Shown here: positions 7,817-16,192 of the stretch, in pieces
Layout of the letters: the number at the start of each line of letters is the position of its first letter
Numbering within the stretch: position 1 is the first letter of the stretch
NCBI GenBank assembly: GCA_900317305.1
Contig: ONGG01000026.1
Span: 1 to 48,861, forward strand
Reading direction: 5' to 3'
Source of the DNA: an uncultured Prevotellaceae bacterium
GTDB taxonomy: Bacteria; Bacteroidota; Bacteroidia; Bacteroidales; Bacteroidaceae
Length of the DNA: 48,861 bases
The notes under the pieces: model-generated
What the model saw: the letters and a program-made list of their open reading frames with translations, nothing else
Databases searched by the model: none
Told to the model about the DNA's origin: nothing
Made by a program: the position numbers and the translations under genes

Positions 7817-9004
7817 ATGGGCAAGCAACTAATAGATAGGACGTTAGCATCGTCTATTTCAGATACATTCCGTATCCTACCGGTCGTGACACTTACTGGA
7901 CCACGCCAATCAGGCAAGACCACGCTCTGCCGTGAATTGTTCCCCGATTTGCCGTACGTCAGTTTGGAGGATGCCGACATGTTAGCCGAGGTGCAGGCCG
8001 ACCCAAAAGCATTTTTCAACCGACATCCCAAGGGTGTGATTATCGACGAGGCTCATCATTTTCCCAATGTTTTCTCTTACATTCAGGTGATTGTCGATGA
8101 GGACCGCTTTCAGGGAACAGACCAGCATCACTACATCGTGACAGGTAGCAGTAACCTTGCCATGATGGAACGGATTACGCAGTCAATGGCAGGACGTACC
8201 GCGGTCTATTCGTTGCTTCCGCTTAGTACGGCAGAAATCATGAGCCGACAGCCAGAAGCCAGCACATCAAAGATGCTGCTCTATGGTGGTTTTCCTGCTG
8301 TATGGATGGCTAACAATGAGACACTGCGCCATCAACTGCTAAGCAACTATTACACCACCTATATTGAGCGCGATTTGCGTGCCCTCATTAACGTGAAAGA
8401 CTTACAGGCATTCCAAATCTTCATCCGCTTGTGTGCCAGTCGTGTAGGTCAGGAGTTCAATGCCTCGGCGGTGTCTAATGAGGTGGGGGTGAGTGTGCCG
8501 ACCATTAAGCACTGGCTCAGTATCCTTGCCGCATCCTACGTGGTCTATCTGCTGCATCCTTATTACACAAACATTGGCAAGCGACTGACAAAGACTCCGA
8601 AACTTTACTTTTATGATACGGGGATAGCGGCCTTCCTTTTAGGCATCACCACAGAACAGCAGATGGATGTGCATCCGTTACGTGGTTCGCTGTTTGAGAA
8701 TATGGTCATCAACGATATGCTTAAACTCGAATTGAACCGTGGCAATAACATGCAACAACTTTTCTTCTACCGAGACAAGAGCCAGAGAGAGGTGGATGTG
8801 CTGCGCATACTACCCCCAAACTTGGTAGAAGCCTACGAAATTAAGTCAGCGCAAACATGGAATAGTGAGTTCTTTGCCAACTTGAATTACCTGCGCCCAT
8901 TGTTGAAGGATCGTATGCTGAAAACTATGGTGGTCTATGATGGTAGTCAGGAGAATGCAGGGGCTGACAACGGCATTATCAATTTCCGCCATCTCAGGTG
9001 GTAG
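7817..9004 (+). CDS. AAA_14 / DUF4143 family ATPase
   Basis: The 395-residue protein has a Walker A motif GPRQSGKT (28-35), Walker B VIIDEAH (75-80, D77/E78), a sensor-like VTGSSNL, and a C-terminal DUF4143 region (about 190-350). The end holds EVDVL and, about 15 residues on, EAYEIKSA, the spacing of a PD-(D/E)XK-like nuclease fold often seen in this family. Family members are common in Bacteroidetes, frequently in variable loci, and their function is poorly known. It has its own promoter, sits between tandem hairpins and a terminator-like hairpin, and separates two efflux operons. It may therefore be an inserted unit rather than a pump component. Confidence 0.88.
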   Translation: MGKQLIDRTLASSISDTFRILPVVTLTGPRQSGKTTLCRELFPDLPYVSLEDADMLAEVQADPKAFFNRHPKGVIIDEAHHFPNVFSYIQVIVDEDRFQGTDQHHYIVTGSSNLAMMERITQSMAGRTAVYSLLPLSTAEIMSRQPEASTSKMLLYGGFPAVWMANNETLRHQLLSNYYTTYIERDLRALINVKDLQAFQIFIRLCASRVGQEFNASAVSNEVGVSVPTIKHWLSILAASYVVYLLHPYYTNIGKRLTKTPKLYFYDTGIAAFLLGITTEQQMDVHPLRGSLFENMVINDMLKLELNRGNNMQQLFFYRDKSQREVDVLRILPPNLVEAYEIKSAQTWNSEFFANLNYLRPLLKDRMLKTMVVYDGSQENAGADNGIINFRHLRW

Positions 9005-9008
9005 TCAT

Positions 9009-9052
9009 CGTCAAAGAATCATACGTCGAACCGTCTAATTTTTAGACAATCA
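9009..9052. promoter_or_regulatory. 44-bp shared upstream element, copy 2
   Basis: This is the second copy of the element at 2653-2696, matching at 40 of 44 positions, with the four differences confined to the centre. The half-sites GTCAAAGAAT and ATTTTTAGAC are kept. It starts 4 bp after the ATPase stop and ends 45 bp before TAACTTTG of the second permease operon, the same spacing as copy 1. Confidence 0.75.
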
Positions 9053-9056
9053 GTCT

Positions 9057-9091
9057 CCGCCAGTGTGAAAAAAGCTGGCGGATTTGTTTTT
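9057..9091 (+). terminator. Hairpin with T-rich tail, overlapping the second permease promoter
   Basis: CCGCCAG (9057-9063) and CTGGCGG (9075-9081) form a perfect 7-bp stem followed by ATTTGTTTTT. It may end the ATPase transcript. The right arm occupies the -33 position of the following promoter, just as a weaker hairpin does in the tolC promoter, so it may instead be part of the control region. Confidence 0.5.
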
Positions 9092-9105
9092 ATAGCGTAA
9101 CTTTG
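9075..9105 (+). promoter_or_regulatory. Promoter of the second permease operon
   Basis: TAACTTTG (9098-9105) matches the -7 consensus. At the right -33 distance (20 bp) stands CTG rather than TTG, which suggests a weaker, activator-dependent promoter. The ATG follows 21 bp after the box. Confidence 0.65.
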
Positions 9106-9125
9106 CACTATCAAAACAAAAACGT

Positions 9126-11495
9126 ATGAGAAGTTATTTCAGATTTCTTTCGCGCAACAAGCTGTATACTTTGATAAATATAGCTGGGCTGGTGGCGTCG
9201 TTGATGTTCATCATCCTGATGGGCGACTACACCTGGCGCCAATATAGCATCGACAGTTGGCATAAGAATTCTGACCGTATCTACCTGATGGGTGAAGAGA
9301 GTTATTTCTTCTTGTGGCCTCAGGCGGCAGAGGGCATCCAACGGCTGTGCCCCGATGTGGAGCAGACCTGCTGTGTGATGAGTCAGATGGGGCGTATTCA
9401 GTATGGAGAAAAAGAGGTGAAAGATGATGATGGTGAGAATGGCATCATCATGCTGGCCGATTCGTCCTTCTTCCAGTTGTTCGACTTCCCATTGGTGGAA
9501 GGTGACCGCAAAACCGCCCTCGATGCTCCCGACAAGTGTGTCATCACCGAACGGCTGGCCCGTCGTCTCTTTGGCGACAAAAATCCTATCGGTGAGTCGC
9601 TGCAGATTGTGGGTGAGCGCCATGTGCGAATGAACCATGTTGACCCTTACGACACGACGCTGGTCTATACCATCAGCGGCGTGATGAAAGATATGGACCG
9701 TACGGTGCTGCCCAATGAGACACAAATCATTGTCAGCATGCAGCGCTATCCGCAAGTGATGGGTTACCAACTGGACGATAAATCCTTTGCCAGCGGAGGT
9801 ACAGGTGCCGCCAAGGCGTTCTTCTTGATGAAGCCTGGCGCCAATGTCGAGGCCACGAGGGAAATAGCCTCCAGATACATCGACGAGCACCACCACGGCG
9901 TATGGCGTGACAGTAAGCCAACTATGACCCCACTCACCGACATCATGTTTGCACCGCAGAACAATGGCTTAGGTTTGCAGAAAGGCGACAAGACTAGGCT
10001 GCGCATCCTGTTGGCAGCCGTACTCGCCATCCTCTTCTTTGCCATTAGCAACTACATCAATCTGACCGTTGCCAATACAGGGTTCCGTGCTAAGGAGATG
10101 GCCACGCGACGGCTCTTCGGCAGCAGCCAGCGAGAGATATCGATGAAGTTGATTGTGGAGTCAACGTTGATGGTCGCATTCTGCTTTGCCGTTGGACTGG
10201 CTTTGGCTTTTTACTTCCAAGATGCCGCCTCAGAACTATTCAGAGGGAAAATCAGTCTGAACAACGATATCAGCGTGGGCAGCGTCAGCCTTTGTCTCGG
10301 TTTTATCCTGCTCTTGGGCTTCGTTTCGGGCATCCTGCCCTCATGGCATATTTCCCGTTATCAGCCTATCGACATTGTCAAGGGCTCGTTCCGTTTCCAT
10401 TCCAAGATGGTGTTGGGGCGTTTGTTCATCATTGTGCAGAACGTGGTCACTGTCACAATGCTTACCGCAGCCCTTGTTATTTGGTTACAGTTGCACCACC
10501 TCATCCATGCGCCGCTAGGCTTCAATTCGGAGAACTTGTTCTATGTAGAAAGTCCGATGGGCAAGAGTCAGACAGTGAGAAATCTGTTGGAGAAAATGCC
10601 TTTCGTTGAGCGCATCGGCTGCTATCAGGGGAGCACGTTTACTGGCTATAACTTCCATGGAAAGGGTGTCAAAAACAGTGAGGGCGACTACGAAATGCTG
10701 ATGACAACCGATTTGGACAAGGAGGCTTTCGACCTCTTGGGGCTGAAAATCATCCGTGACAACGGTGCAACCAACAATGGCTACTATCTGAACGAAGAAG
10801 CCCTGCGCCTGCTGAACTATACTGGCAATGAAAAGGATTTTGTGTGGGGTGATGATCAGAAGGATCTCATAGCCGGGATACTGCAGGATTTCCGCATCAT
10901 CAATGTGCTGGAGGATGTGCGGCCGATGGCTATCCGGAAGTTGGAAACAGTGGAAAATCCCAATTACCTGGTGAAGACAAATGGCGACAGGCATGCCATG
11001 AACGCTTTCAGGTTGATGCTCAAAGAACAAGGTGTCCCAGAAAAAGACTTGCAGTATTATGCCTCCAGTATGGAAGACAGCATCGCCGAGACGTTTGAGG
11101 AGCATCAGAATACACTGGATATTATTACCCTCTTCACCCTCATTGCCATCGTTATCTCGGTCATGGGCTACATGGGGTTGTCGCTCTTCTTTATCCGTCA
11201 GCGCCGCAAGGAGATTGCTATCCGCAAAGTGATGGGCTCTACATCGGGCGAAGTGCTGCTGTTGATGCTCCGCACGTTCTCAATTCCTATGCTGATTTCG
11301 TTTGTCATTGCCGTACCTGTCTCGGGGTACATCATGAACGACTGGCTCAGCAATTTCAGTTATCGCATCGCGCTCAGCTTCTGGATATTCGCTGCCGCTG
11401 GGTTTACCTGCTTCATCATTTCCCTGCTCACCGTTATCGTCCAGAGCTGGCGCGCTGCAAATGAGAACCCTGTCAACAGTATTACGACCGAATAA
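9126..11495 (+). CDS. FtsX/MacB-like ABC transporter permease
   Basis: This 789-residue permease has the Bacteroidetes double-FtsX layout: an N-terminal helix (about 16-34), a large periplasmic MacB_PCD-like domain, a helix cluster (about 290-455), a second periplasmic domain and a C-terminal FtsX helix group (about 670-780). FRAKEMATRRLFGSS and RRKEIAIRKVMGSTSGEV are the cytoplasmic coupling-helix motifs of FtsX domains. It is first in an operon with another permease (12-bp gap) and an ABC ATPase. Its last 66 bp match the 3' end of the broken permease at 62 positions, so the two are recent paralogues or have exchanged sequence. Confidence 0.92.
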   Translation: MRSYFRFLSRNKLYTLINIAGLVASLMFIILMGDYTWRQYSIDSWHKNSDRIYLMGEESYFFLWPQAAEGIQRLCPDVEQTCCVMSQMGRIQYGEKEVKDDDGENGIIMLADSSFFQLFDFPLVEGDRKTALDAPDKCVITERLARRLFGDKNPIGESLQIVGERHVRMNHVDPYDTTLVYTISGVMKDMDRTVLPNETQIIVSMQRYPQVMGYQLDDKSFASGGTGAAKAFFLMKPGANVEATREIASRYIDEHHHGVWRDSKPTMTPLTDIMFAPQNNGLGLQKGDKTRLRILLAAVLAILFFAISNYINLTVANTGFRAKEMATRRLFGSSQREISMKLIVESTLMVAFCFAVGLALAFYFQDAASELFRGKISLNNDISVGSVSLCLGFILLLGFVSGILPSWHISRYQPIDIVKGSFRFHSKMVLGRLFIIVQNVVTVTMLTAALVIWLQLHHLIHAPLGFNSENLFYVESPMGKSQTVRNLLEKMPFVERIGCYQGSTFTGYNFHGKGVKNSEGDYEMLMTTDLDKEAFDLLGLKIIRDNGATNNGYYLNEEALRLLNYTGNEKDFVWGDDQKDLIAGILQDFRIINVLEDVRPMAIRKLETVENPNYLVKTNGDRHAMNAFRLMLKEQGVPEKDLQYYASSMEDSIAETFEEHQNTLDIITLFTLIAIVISVMGYMGLSLFFIRQRRKEIAIRKVMGSTSGEVLLLMLRTFSIPMLISFVIAVPVSGYIMNDWLSNFSYRIALSFWIFAAAGFTCFIISLLTVIVQSWRAANENPVNSITTE

Positions 11496-11507
11496 ATACA
11501 TGGAGTC

Positions 11508-13862
11508 ATGAATAACATCAGAAAAGGTCAGGGAACCTTCATCAAAATCCTTTCTTTAGCCATCGGTCTTACCGTCGGACTGGTGCTGATAGCCAAGGTA
11601 CAGTTGGAGAGGAACTACGACTGCTGCATCGTGGACAAAGAACATGTGTATGAGTTGCAAGAAACATTCCAACGCAAAGGCCAGGAGCCGCAACATTATG
11701 GTGCCACTTCGGGAGGCATAGCCCCCGCGTTGGCACGGGAGATTCCCGAAATTCAGACTGCCACGCGCTATACAGGCCAGTTCAGCGAAGAGAAACTGAC
11801 ACTTGAGAACGGCAACCGGCACTTCTTCGAAGAGGCTGTTTTTGTAGATTCCTGTTTCTTCGACATCTTTGCAACCAATGTCTTGCAGGGCGATGCCAAG
11901 CGTATCCTCTCCACTGCCGGACAATGCATGATTAGCCGGCGCCTGAGCGAGAAAATCGGTGGGGTGGTGGTTGGGCAGACTTTCTGCTTTGCCTCAGCCC
12001 CGATGAAGCCGATGACCATTGGTGGCGTGTTCGAGGACTATCCCGAAAACTCCAGGTGCTCCCGCTGCGACATCTTGATGTCGATGCCCTCCATGGGCAC
12101 TTACGCTTGGGACGGCACGGAAAACCTGATAGGCAACGACCGCTATCATTCGTATGTCCGTATGCACCCCGATGCCGACATGGATAAGGTGCGAGGCGAA
12201 ATCAAGCAGTTGCTGCAGCGTATCCTGCCTTGGGACGACCTGAAACAAAGCGGTTACACCGATGCCAGTTACGAACTGGTGAGTGTTGCCGGCCAGCGGA
12301 TGAAGGACACCACGGTGCGTACCACCTGCATCATCCTCTCGGTAGTGGCACTCGTGATGCTCTTCACGGCGGTGATGAACTATATTCTTGTTGTCATTAG
12401 CCTCTTGGTGAATCGTGCTCGTCAGGTGGCACTCCGCAAGGTGCTAGGCGCTTCACGGCGCGAGACCTACATGATGACACTGAAGGAAGCCTGCATCCAT
12501 CTCGTAGTGGCTCTGGCAATGATGATGTTGCTGCTCATGGCCGGGAGGGATTGGATTAGCGAGTTGATGGGTGTTGGCATTACGACACTCTTCTCCCAGC
12601 AGACCTTCGTGGTGCTGACAGCTGTTTGTCTTATTGTATTGCTGTGCTGTGGCATCCTGCCCGGAGTTATCTATTCGCGCATTCCGCTCACTTACGCCTA
12701 TCGGCTCTACTCTGAGAACAAGCGACTATGGAAGTTGTCGCTGCTGGCTTTCCAGTTTGTGCTTTCGACGATGCTGCTCTGTGTGCTCTCCACCATCTAT
12801 CGACAGTACGACTATATGCTGTCAAAAGATACGGGCTATCAATACGACCGGGTGGCTTACGTCAACGTGAGTGCCCTGCATGGCGACTCCATCTATTCCC
12901 TGGCTCGTGAGATAGAGCGCCTGCCGTGTGTCAAAACAACGGCAGCAGCCTATTCGCTCTTCTGCGAGCGGCAGAATGGCGACAACGTACTCGTGCCGGG
13001 CAGTCCGCAGGAGTTGTTCAACTGCGCCAATCTGTTCTTTGCTGAGGAAGGGTTGGTAGAGACGATGGGCCTTGAGATAGTACGTGGCAGGGGCTTCAAG
13101 CGGCTAGAACATCCCGGCTGGACGCAAGAGATGCTGGTAGATGAACGGTTTGTGCAAAAGATGAAGGATGTGGCGGGCATCGACGATGTCATTGGCCGAC
13201 AGTTTATCAATGCCACGGTAGGCGCCGAATATCCCATGACCGTAGTGGGCGTGGTGAAGAACTTCATGTTAGGCTCACTTGTGACACGCGAGGAACGTCC
13301 CATGATGGTGACCAATGGCAATGTCTATACACACTACATCATGGTTAAACTGCAGGACATGACATCCGACAACCTTCAGGCTGTCCAGCAGTTGTGCGAC
13401 CGTTTCTATCCTGATGCAGACTTGAACGTGAAGCCATACGCCGCAGAACTGGCGACCTGCTACAACGACACGCGCCACATCCGCGACATGATCCTAATAG
13501 GTTGCCTGGCCTCGCTGCTCATCACGCTCATCGGACTCATTGGCTATGTGCGCGACGAGGTGCAGCGCCGCAGCCGCGAACTGGCCATCCGCAAGGTAAT
13601 GGGTGCCACGATGATGGAACTGCAATCTCTCTTCCTTCGCAGCATTGCTTTTATCGCGTTGCCATCTGTTATCATTGGCGTGGCTTTGGGCTGGTACTTC
13701 AGTGGACTGCTGATGGAACAGTTTGCAGACAAGCTCCCGCTGTTGTGGTACGTATTTGCCGCAGATGCCATCTTGGTGTTGCTCATTATCGGCATTGTGG
13801 TTTACCTGCAAACACGGCAGGTGGCAAATAGTAACCCCATTGACTATCTAAAGACAGAATAA
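11508..13862 (+). CDS. FtsX/MacB-like ABC transporter permease, second in operon
   Basis: The product is 784 residues, with an N-terminal helix, a periplasmic domain, a four-helix FtsX block with RQVALRKVLGASRRET (about 305-320), a second periplasmic domain, and the C-terminal FtsX block with RRSRELAIRKVMGATMMEL. It is diverged from the 9126 permease but has the same architecture and ends ANSNPIDYLKTE. The ABC ATPase starts 21 bp downstream. The two permeases may form a heterodimer served by that ATPase, with HlyD and TolC from the first operon completing a trans-envelope pump; this is inferred from content and co-regulation. Confidence 0.92.
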   Translation: MNNIRKGQGTFIKILSLAIGLTVGLVLIAKVQLERNYDCCIVDKEHVYELQETFQRKGQEPQHYGATSGGIAPALAREIPEIQTATRYTGQFSEEKLTLENGNRHFFEEAVFVDSCFFDIFATNVLQGDAKRILSTAGQCMISRRLSEKIGGVVVGQTFCFASAPMKPMTIGGVFEDYPENSRCSRCDILMSMPSMGTYAWDGTENLIGNDRYHSYVRMHPDADMDKVRGEIKQLLQRILPWDDLKQSGYTDASYELVSVAGQRMKDTTVRTTCIILSVVALVMLFTAVMNYILVVISLLVNRARQVALRKVLGASRRETYMMTLKEACIHLVVALAMMMLLLMAGRDWISELMGVGITTLFSQQTFVVLTAVCLIVLLCCGILPGVIYSRIPLTYAYRLYSENKRLWKLSLLAFQFVLSTMLLCVLSTIYRQYDYMLSKDTGYQYDRVAYVNVSALHGDSIYSLAREIERLPCVKTTAAAYSLFCERQNGDNVLVPGSPQELFNCANLFFAEEGLVETMGLEIVRGRGFKRLEHPGWTQEMLVDERFVQKMKDVAGIDDVIGRQFINATVGAEYPMTVVGVVKNFMLGSLVTREERPMMVTNGNVYTHYIMVKLQDMTSDNLQAVQQLCDRFYPDADLNVKPYAAELATCYNDTRHIRDMILIGCLASLLITLIGLIGYVRDEVQRRSRELAIRKVMGATMMELQSLFLRSIAFIALPSVIIGVALGWYFSGLLMEQFADKLPLLWYVFAADAILVLLIIGIVVYLQTRQVANSNPIDYLKTE

Positions 13863-13883
13863 TAACATTTAAATGAAAAGTAT

Positions 13884-14558
13884 ATGATTAAACTTGAAAA
13901 CATTCAAAAGGTCTTCCGCACCGAAGAGGTGGAGACCGTAGCATTGGGCGGCGTGTCGCTCGAAGTGAAGAAAGGGGAGTTCGTGGCCATCATGGGGCCG
14001 TCGGGCTGTGGCAAATCTACCTTGCTCAATATCCTGGGACTGCTCGACAATCCCACCAGCGGAACTTACTTTCTCGATGGTGAGGAAGTGGGCAAACTCA
14101 AGGAAAGCCAACGCACGAAGGTGCGCAAAGGGCATATTGGCTTTGTGTTCCAAAGCTTCAACCTGATCGACGAGTTGAACGTGGAGGAGAATGTGGAACT
14201 GCCACTCACTTATCTGGGCGTGCCCAAGAAGGAACGCAAGCAGCGCGTGGAGGAGGTGCTGCGCCGCATGGCCATCTCGCACCGTGCACATCACTTCCCC
14301 CAGCAACTCTCCGGCGGTCAGCAGCAGCGTGTGGCCATTGCCCGTGCCGTAGTGATGAATCCCAAACTGATCCTCGCCGACGAGCCTACAGGTAACCTCG
14401 ACTCCAAAAACGGTCTCGAAGTGATGCAACTTCTCACCCAACTCAACCAGGAGGGCACCACCGTCGTGATGGTGACACACTCCGAACGTGATGCAGGCTA
14501 CGCCCAGCGCATCATCAATCTCCTCGATGGACAGGTGGTGCCAGAAGTAAAGTTGTAA
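13884..14558 (+). CDS. ABC transporter ATP-binding protein, LolD/MacB type
   Basis: This 224-residue nucleotide-binding domain is complete: Walker A GPSGCGKST (38-46), Q-loop Q90, signature LSGGQQQRVA (142-151), Walker B LILADE (162-167) with the PTGNLDS D-loop, and switch histidine H199. Length and motifs fit the LolD/FtsE/MacB-NBD group that powers mechanotransmission permeases. It is last in the second efflux operon and the only ABC ATPase in the window, so it probably serves both permeases encoded before it. A strong terminator follows. Confidence 0.95.
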   Translation: MIKLENIQKVFRTEEVETVALGGVSLEVKKGEFVAIMGPSGCGKSTLLNILGLLDNPTSGTYFLDGEEVGKLKESQRTKVRKGHIGFVFQSFNLIDELNVEENVELPLTYLGVPKKERKQRVEEVLRRMAISHRAHHFPQQLSGGQQQRVAIARAVVMNPKLILADEPTGNLDSKNGLEVMQLLTQLNQEGTTVVMVTHSERDAGYAQRIINLLDGQVVPEVKL

Positions 14559-14628
14559 GACCCTCCCACGAAATAGGGCTTTGGGGGTTATTCAAGTCGT
14601 TGGCTCAAGCCCATCCTGGAGCGCCATG

Positions 14629-14663
14629 AAAAAAGAGAGTTGCGCGAGTAACTCTCTTTTTTT
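14629..14663. terminator. Strong intrinsic terminator after the efflux operon
   Basis: AAAAAAGAGAGTT (14629-14641) pairs perfectly with AACTCTCTTTTTT (14650-14662) across an 8-nt loop and is followed by more T. The A-rich 5' side makes it potentially bidirectional. Confidence 0.85.
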
Positions 14664-14716
14664 CCAGGTTTATCTGCCGACCCGTAATCGTTTAGTGGCA
14701 TGGATAGGGTACTGAC

Positions 14717-14833
14717 AAAAAAAACGCCCCGATCCTTCACAGACCACGGCGCTCAATCCAAGAAAAAAATTACACTCTATAAATATAAAGCCTAATACCT
14801 AAAACAATTGGAGAACATTATTGTATCATTTTG
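14717..14833 (-). ncRNA. Candidate small RNA with own promoter and terminator
   Basis: A minus-strand TATCTTTG box (14847-14840) is followed by about 115 nt without a usable ORF. The transcript ends in a strong hairpin (CGCCGTGGTC at 14751-14742 with GATCGGGGCG at 14734-14725, one mismatch) and eight U (14724-14717). The 5' two thirds are AU-rich and probably unstructured. Promoter, about 117 nt and an intrinsic terminator in a 450-bp gap define an independent sRNA. I do not recognise the family. The rest of 14559-15011 contains only the operon terminator and AT-rich sequence. Confidence 0.6.
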
Positions 14834-14839
14834 TAAATG

Positions 14840-14847
14840 CAAAGATA
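14840..14847 (-). promoter_or_regulatory. -7 box of the candidate small RNA
   Basis: Reads TATCTTTG on the minus strand, with a predicted start near 14833. No TTG is seen at the -33 distance, so strength is uncertain. Confidence 0.5.
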
Positions 14848-15011
14848 TGTAAAATATGCCACTTGTGTTCTACGCTTGCGCAGACTTTAGCATTTTTTAA
14901 GTAAATTTCCTATGTCTATTTCTATTATAGACAAAAAGGGATACCTCAAATGAAAATTTTGTCGCACTTTTGTCGACATTGGTTCGGTTGTCAGTCGACT
15001 TGGTGCAGCCC

Positions 15012-16115
15012 TTATTTCTTGAGTGCGATGTTGTAGTTGTAGTATTTCTTGTTGCCAGTGATGTCCTCAATCACTCTGATGAACGGCGGGAATTTCACCG
15101 ACTCGTCGGATGCCACGCCCTTGGTCTCCAGAATCATCAGTCCGTCGATAGGTTGCGTGAAGGCATCGAGCTCGAAATACTGTCCCTTCCAGATGAAGCT
15201 CTTCCGGGTTTTCTTGATGGTGTGGCGGTAGGGATCGGCCTGCTGCATGAGCGAGGTGTAGAGGTTGTTGCTGATTTGCCGCTCGGTCTGGAGCACCTCG
15301 GTATCGGAGAGTTTTTTCTTGGTGGTGTGCACATTGACATATTTCCCTTGCCATCCCCTGCGCCTGAGCCTCACTTCGCAGTCGGGCTCCGCCACGAGAT
15401 AGGTCTGGGTAATCTCGCTGATGATGCAGTCGGGCAGTTCGCCTGTCAACTCCACGATATATTTCCGCTCCTCCTCGATGGGCTGAGGGAGTCCGAGAAC
15501 GAACGATATCTCCTTGATCACGCGTTTGATTTTCTTGTCGAAATCTTCGTGGTTGTTGATGACCCTGAGGTGTGAGTGCCCCGTCCAGGCGTTGATGACT
15601 TTCTTGTCGAGTAGTCTGGCCTGGCGCAGTCCCTCCTCGTCCATCTTCTCGTAGCGCTGCGCGTTGTTGCTGGTGGTGTAGTATTGCTCGGCGCCATCGG
15701 CTGCCGACACCAGGTGGAGCACGGCGTCGTAGCGCTGGTCGCGCAGCTGCGAGGTGTTGGTTCCCAACTTCTCCGTGATATCATCCCACATCTCTGGCGT
15801 CATGTAGGCCGAGATGTCCATCACGCCCCTGTCGCAGACGATGAGCGTAGGCTCGGTGCACTGCTGAGCCATGGTGAGGAATTTGTCTTCGAGCGCCAAC
15901 TGTATCTCGAGGGTAGCCTTCTCTCCTTGGTAGAAGAGGTCTTTGTTTTTGGTGAGGTAGTTCATACCTGCCTGACTGAAGAGCGTGGGCACCTCGGGAA
16001 TGGTGAACACTTTGTATCCAAGGCTTGAGAAGTGCTCGATAACCTGCACGAGCGCGGTGGTCTTTCCGGCGCATGGTCCACCGGTGAGAACAATTCGTTT
16101 GATATTTTCGTTCAT
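15012..16115 (-). CDS. AAA_28 ATPase fused to a CYTH-like domain (TTD14-like)
   Basis: The 367-residue protein has an N-terminal P-loop kinase-like domain (about 1-205) with Walker A TGGPCAGKTT (11-20) and a CDRGVMD strand (94-100). A CYTH/triphosphate-tunnel-like domain follows (about 212-367) with the ExExK signature EEERK (214-218), basic strands VRLRRRGWQGKYV and a late ETKG. CYTH domains bind triphosphorylated substrates with metal ions. The same pairing of AAA_28 and CYTH occurs in the eukaryotic TTD14 family, and plant TTM proteins use a different kinase fusion. The substrate is unknown. It lies 77 bp downstream of pepD on the same strand and may be co-transcribed. Confidence 0.85.
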   Translation of the reverse strand: MNENIKRIVLTGGPCAGKTTALVQVIEHFSSLGYKVFTIPEVPTLFSQAGMNYLTKNKDLFYQGEKATLEIQLALEDKFLTMAQQCTEPTLIVCDRGVMDISAYMTPEMWDDITEKLGTNTSQLRDQRYDAVLHLVSAADGAEQYYTTSNNAQRYEKMDEEGLRQARLLDKKVINAWTGHSHLRVINNHEDFDKKIKRVIKEISFVLGLPQPIEEERKYIVELTGELPDCIISEITQTYLVAEPDCEVRLRRRGWQGKYVNVHTTKKKLSDTEVLQTERQISNNLYTSLMQQADPYRHTIKKTRKSFIWKGQYFELDAFTQPIDGLMILETKGVASDESVKFPPFIRVIEDITGNKKYYNYNIALKK

Positions 16116-16192
16116 GGGCTGATAGGATGTTTTTGCTTTTTACTAAGGTCGTAGGATGATGGATACTTGGGAGAATAATCTCCCATGCGGTG

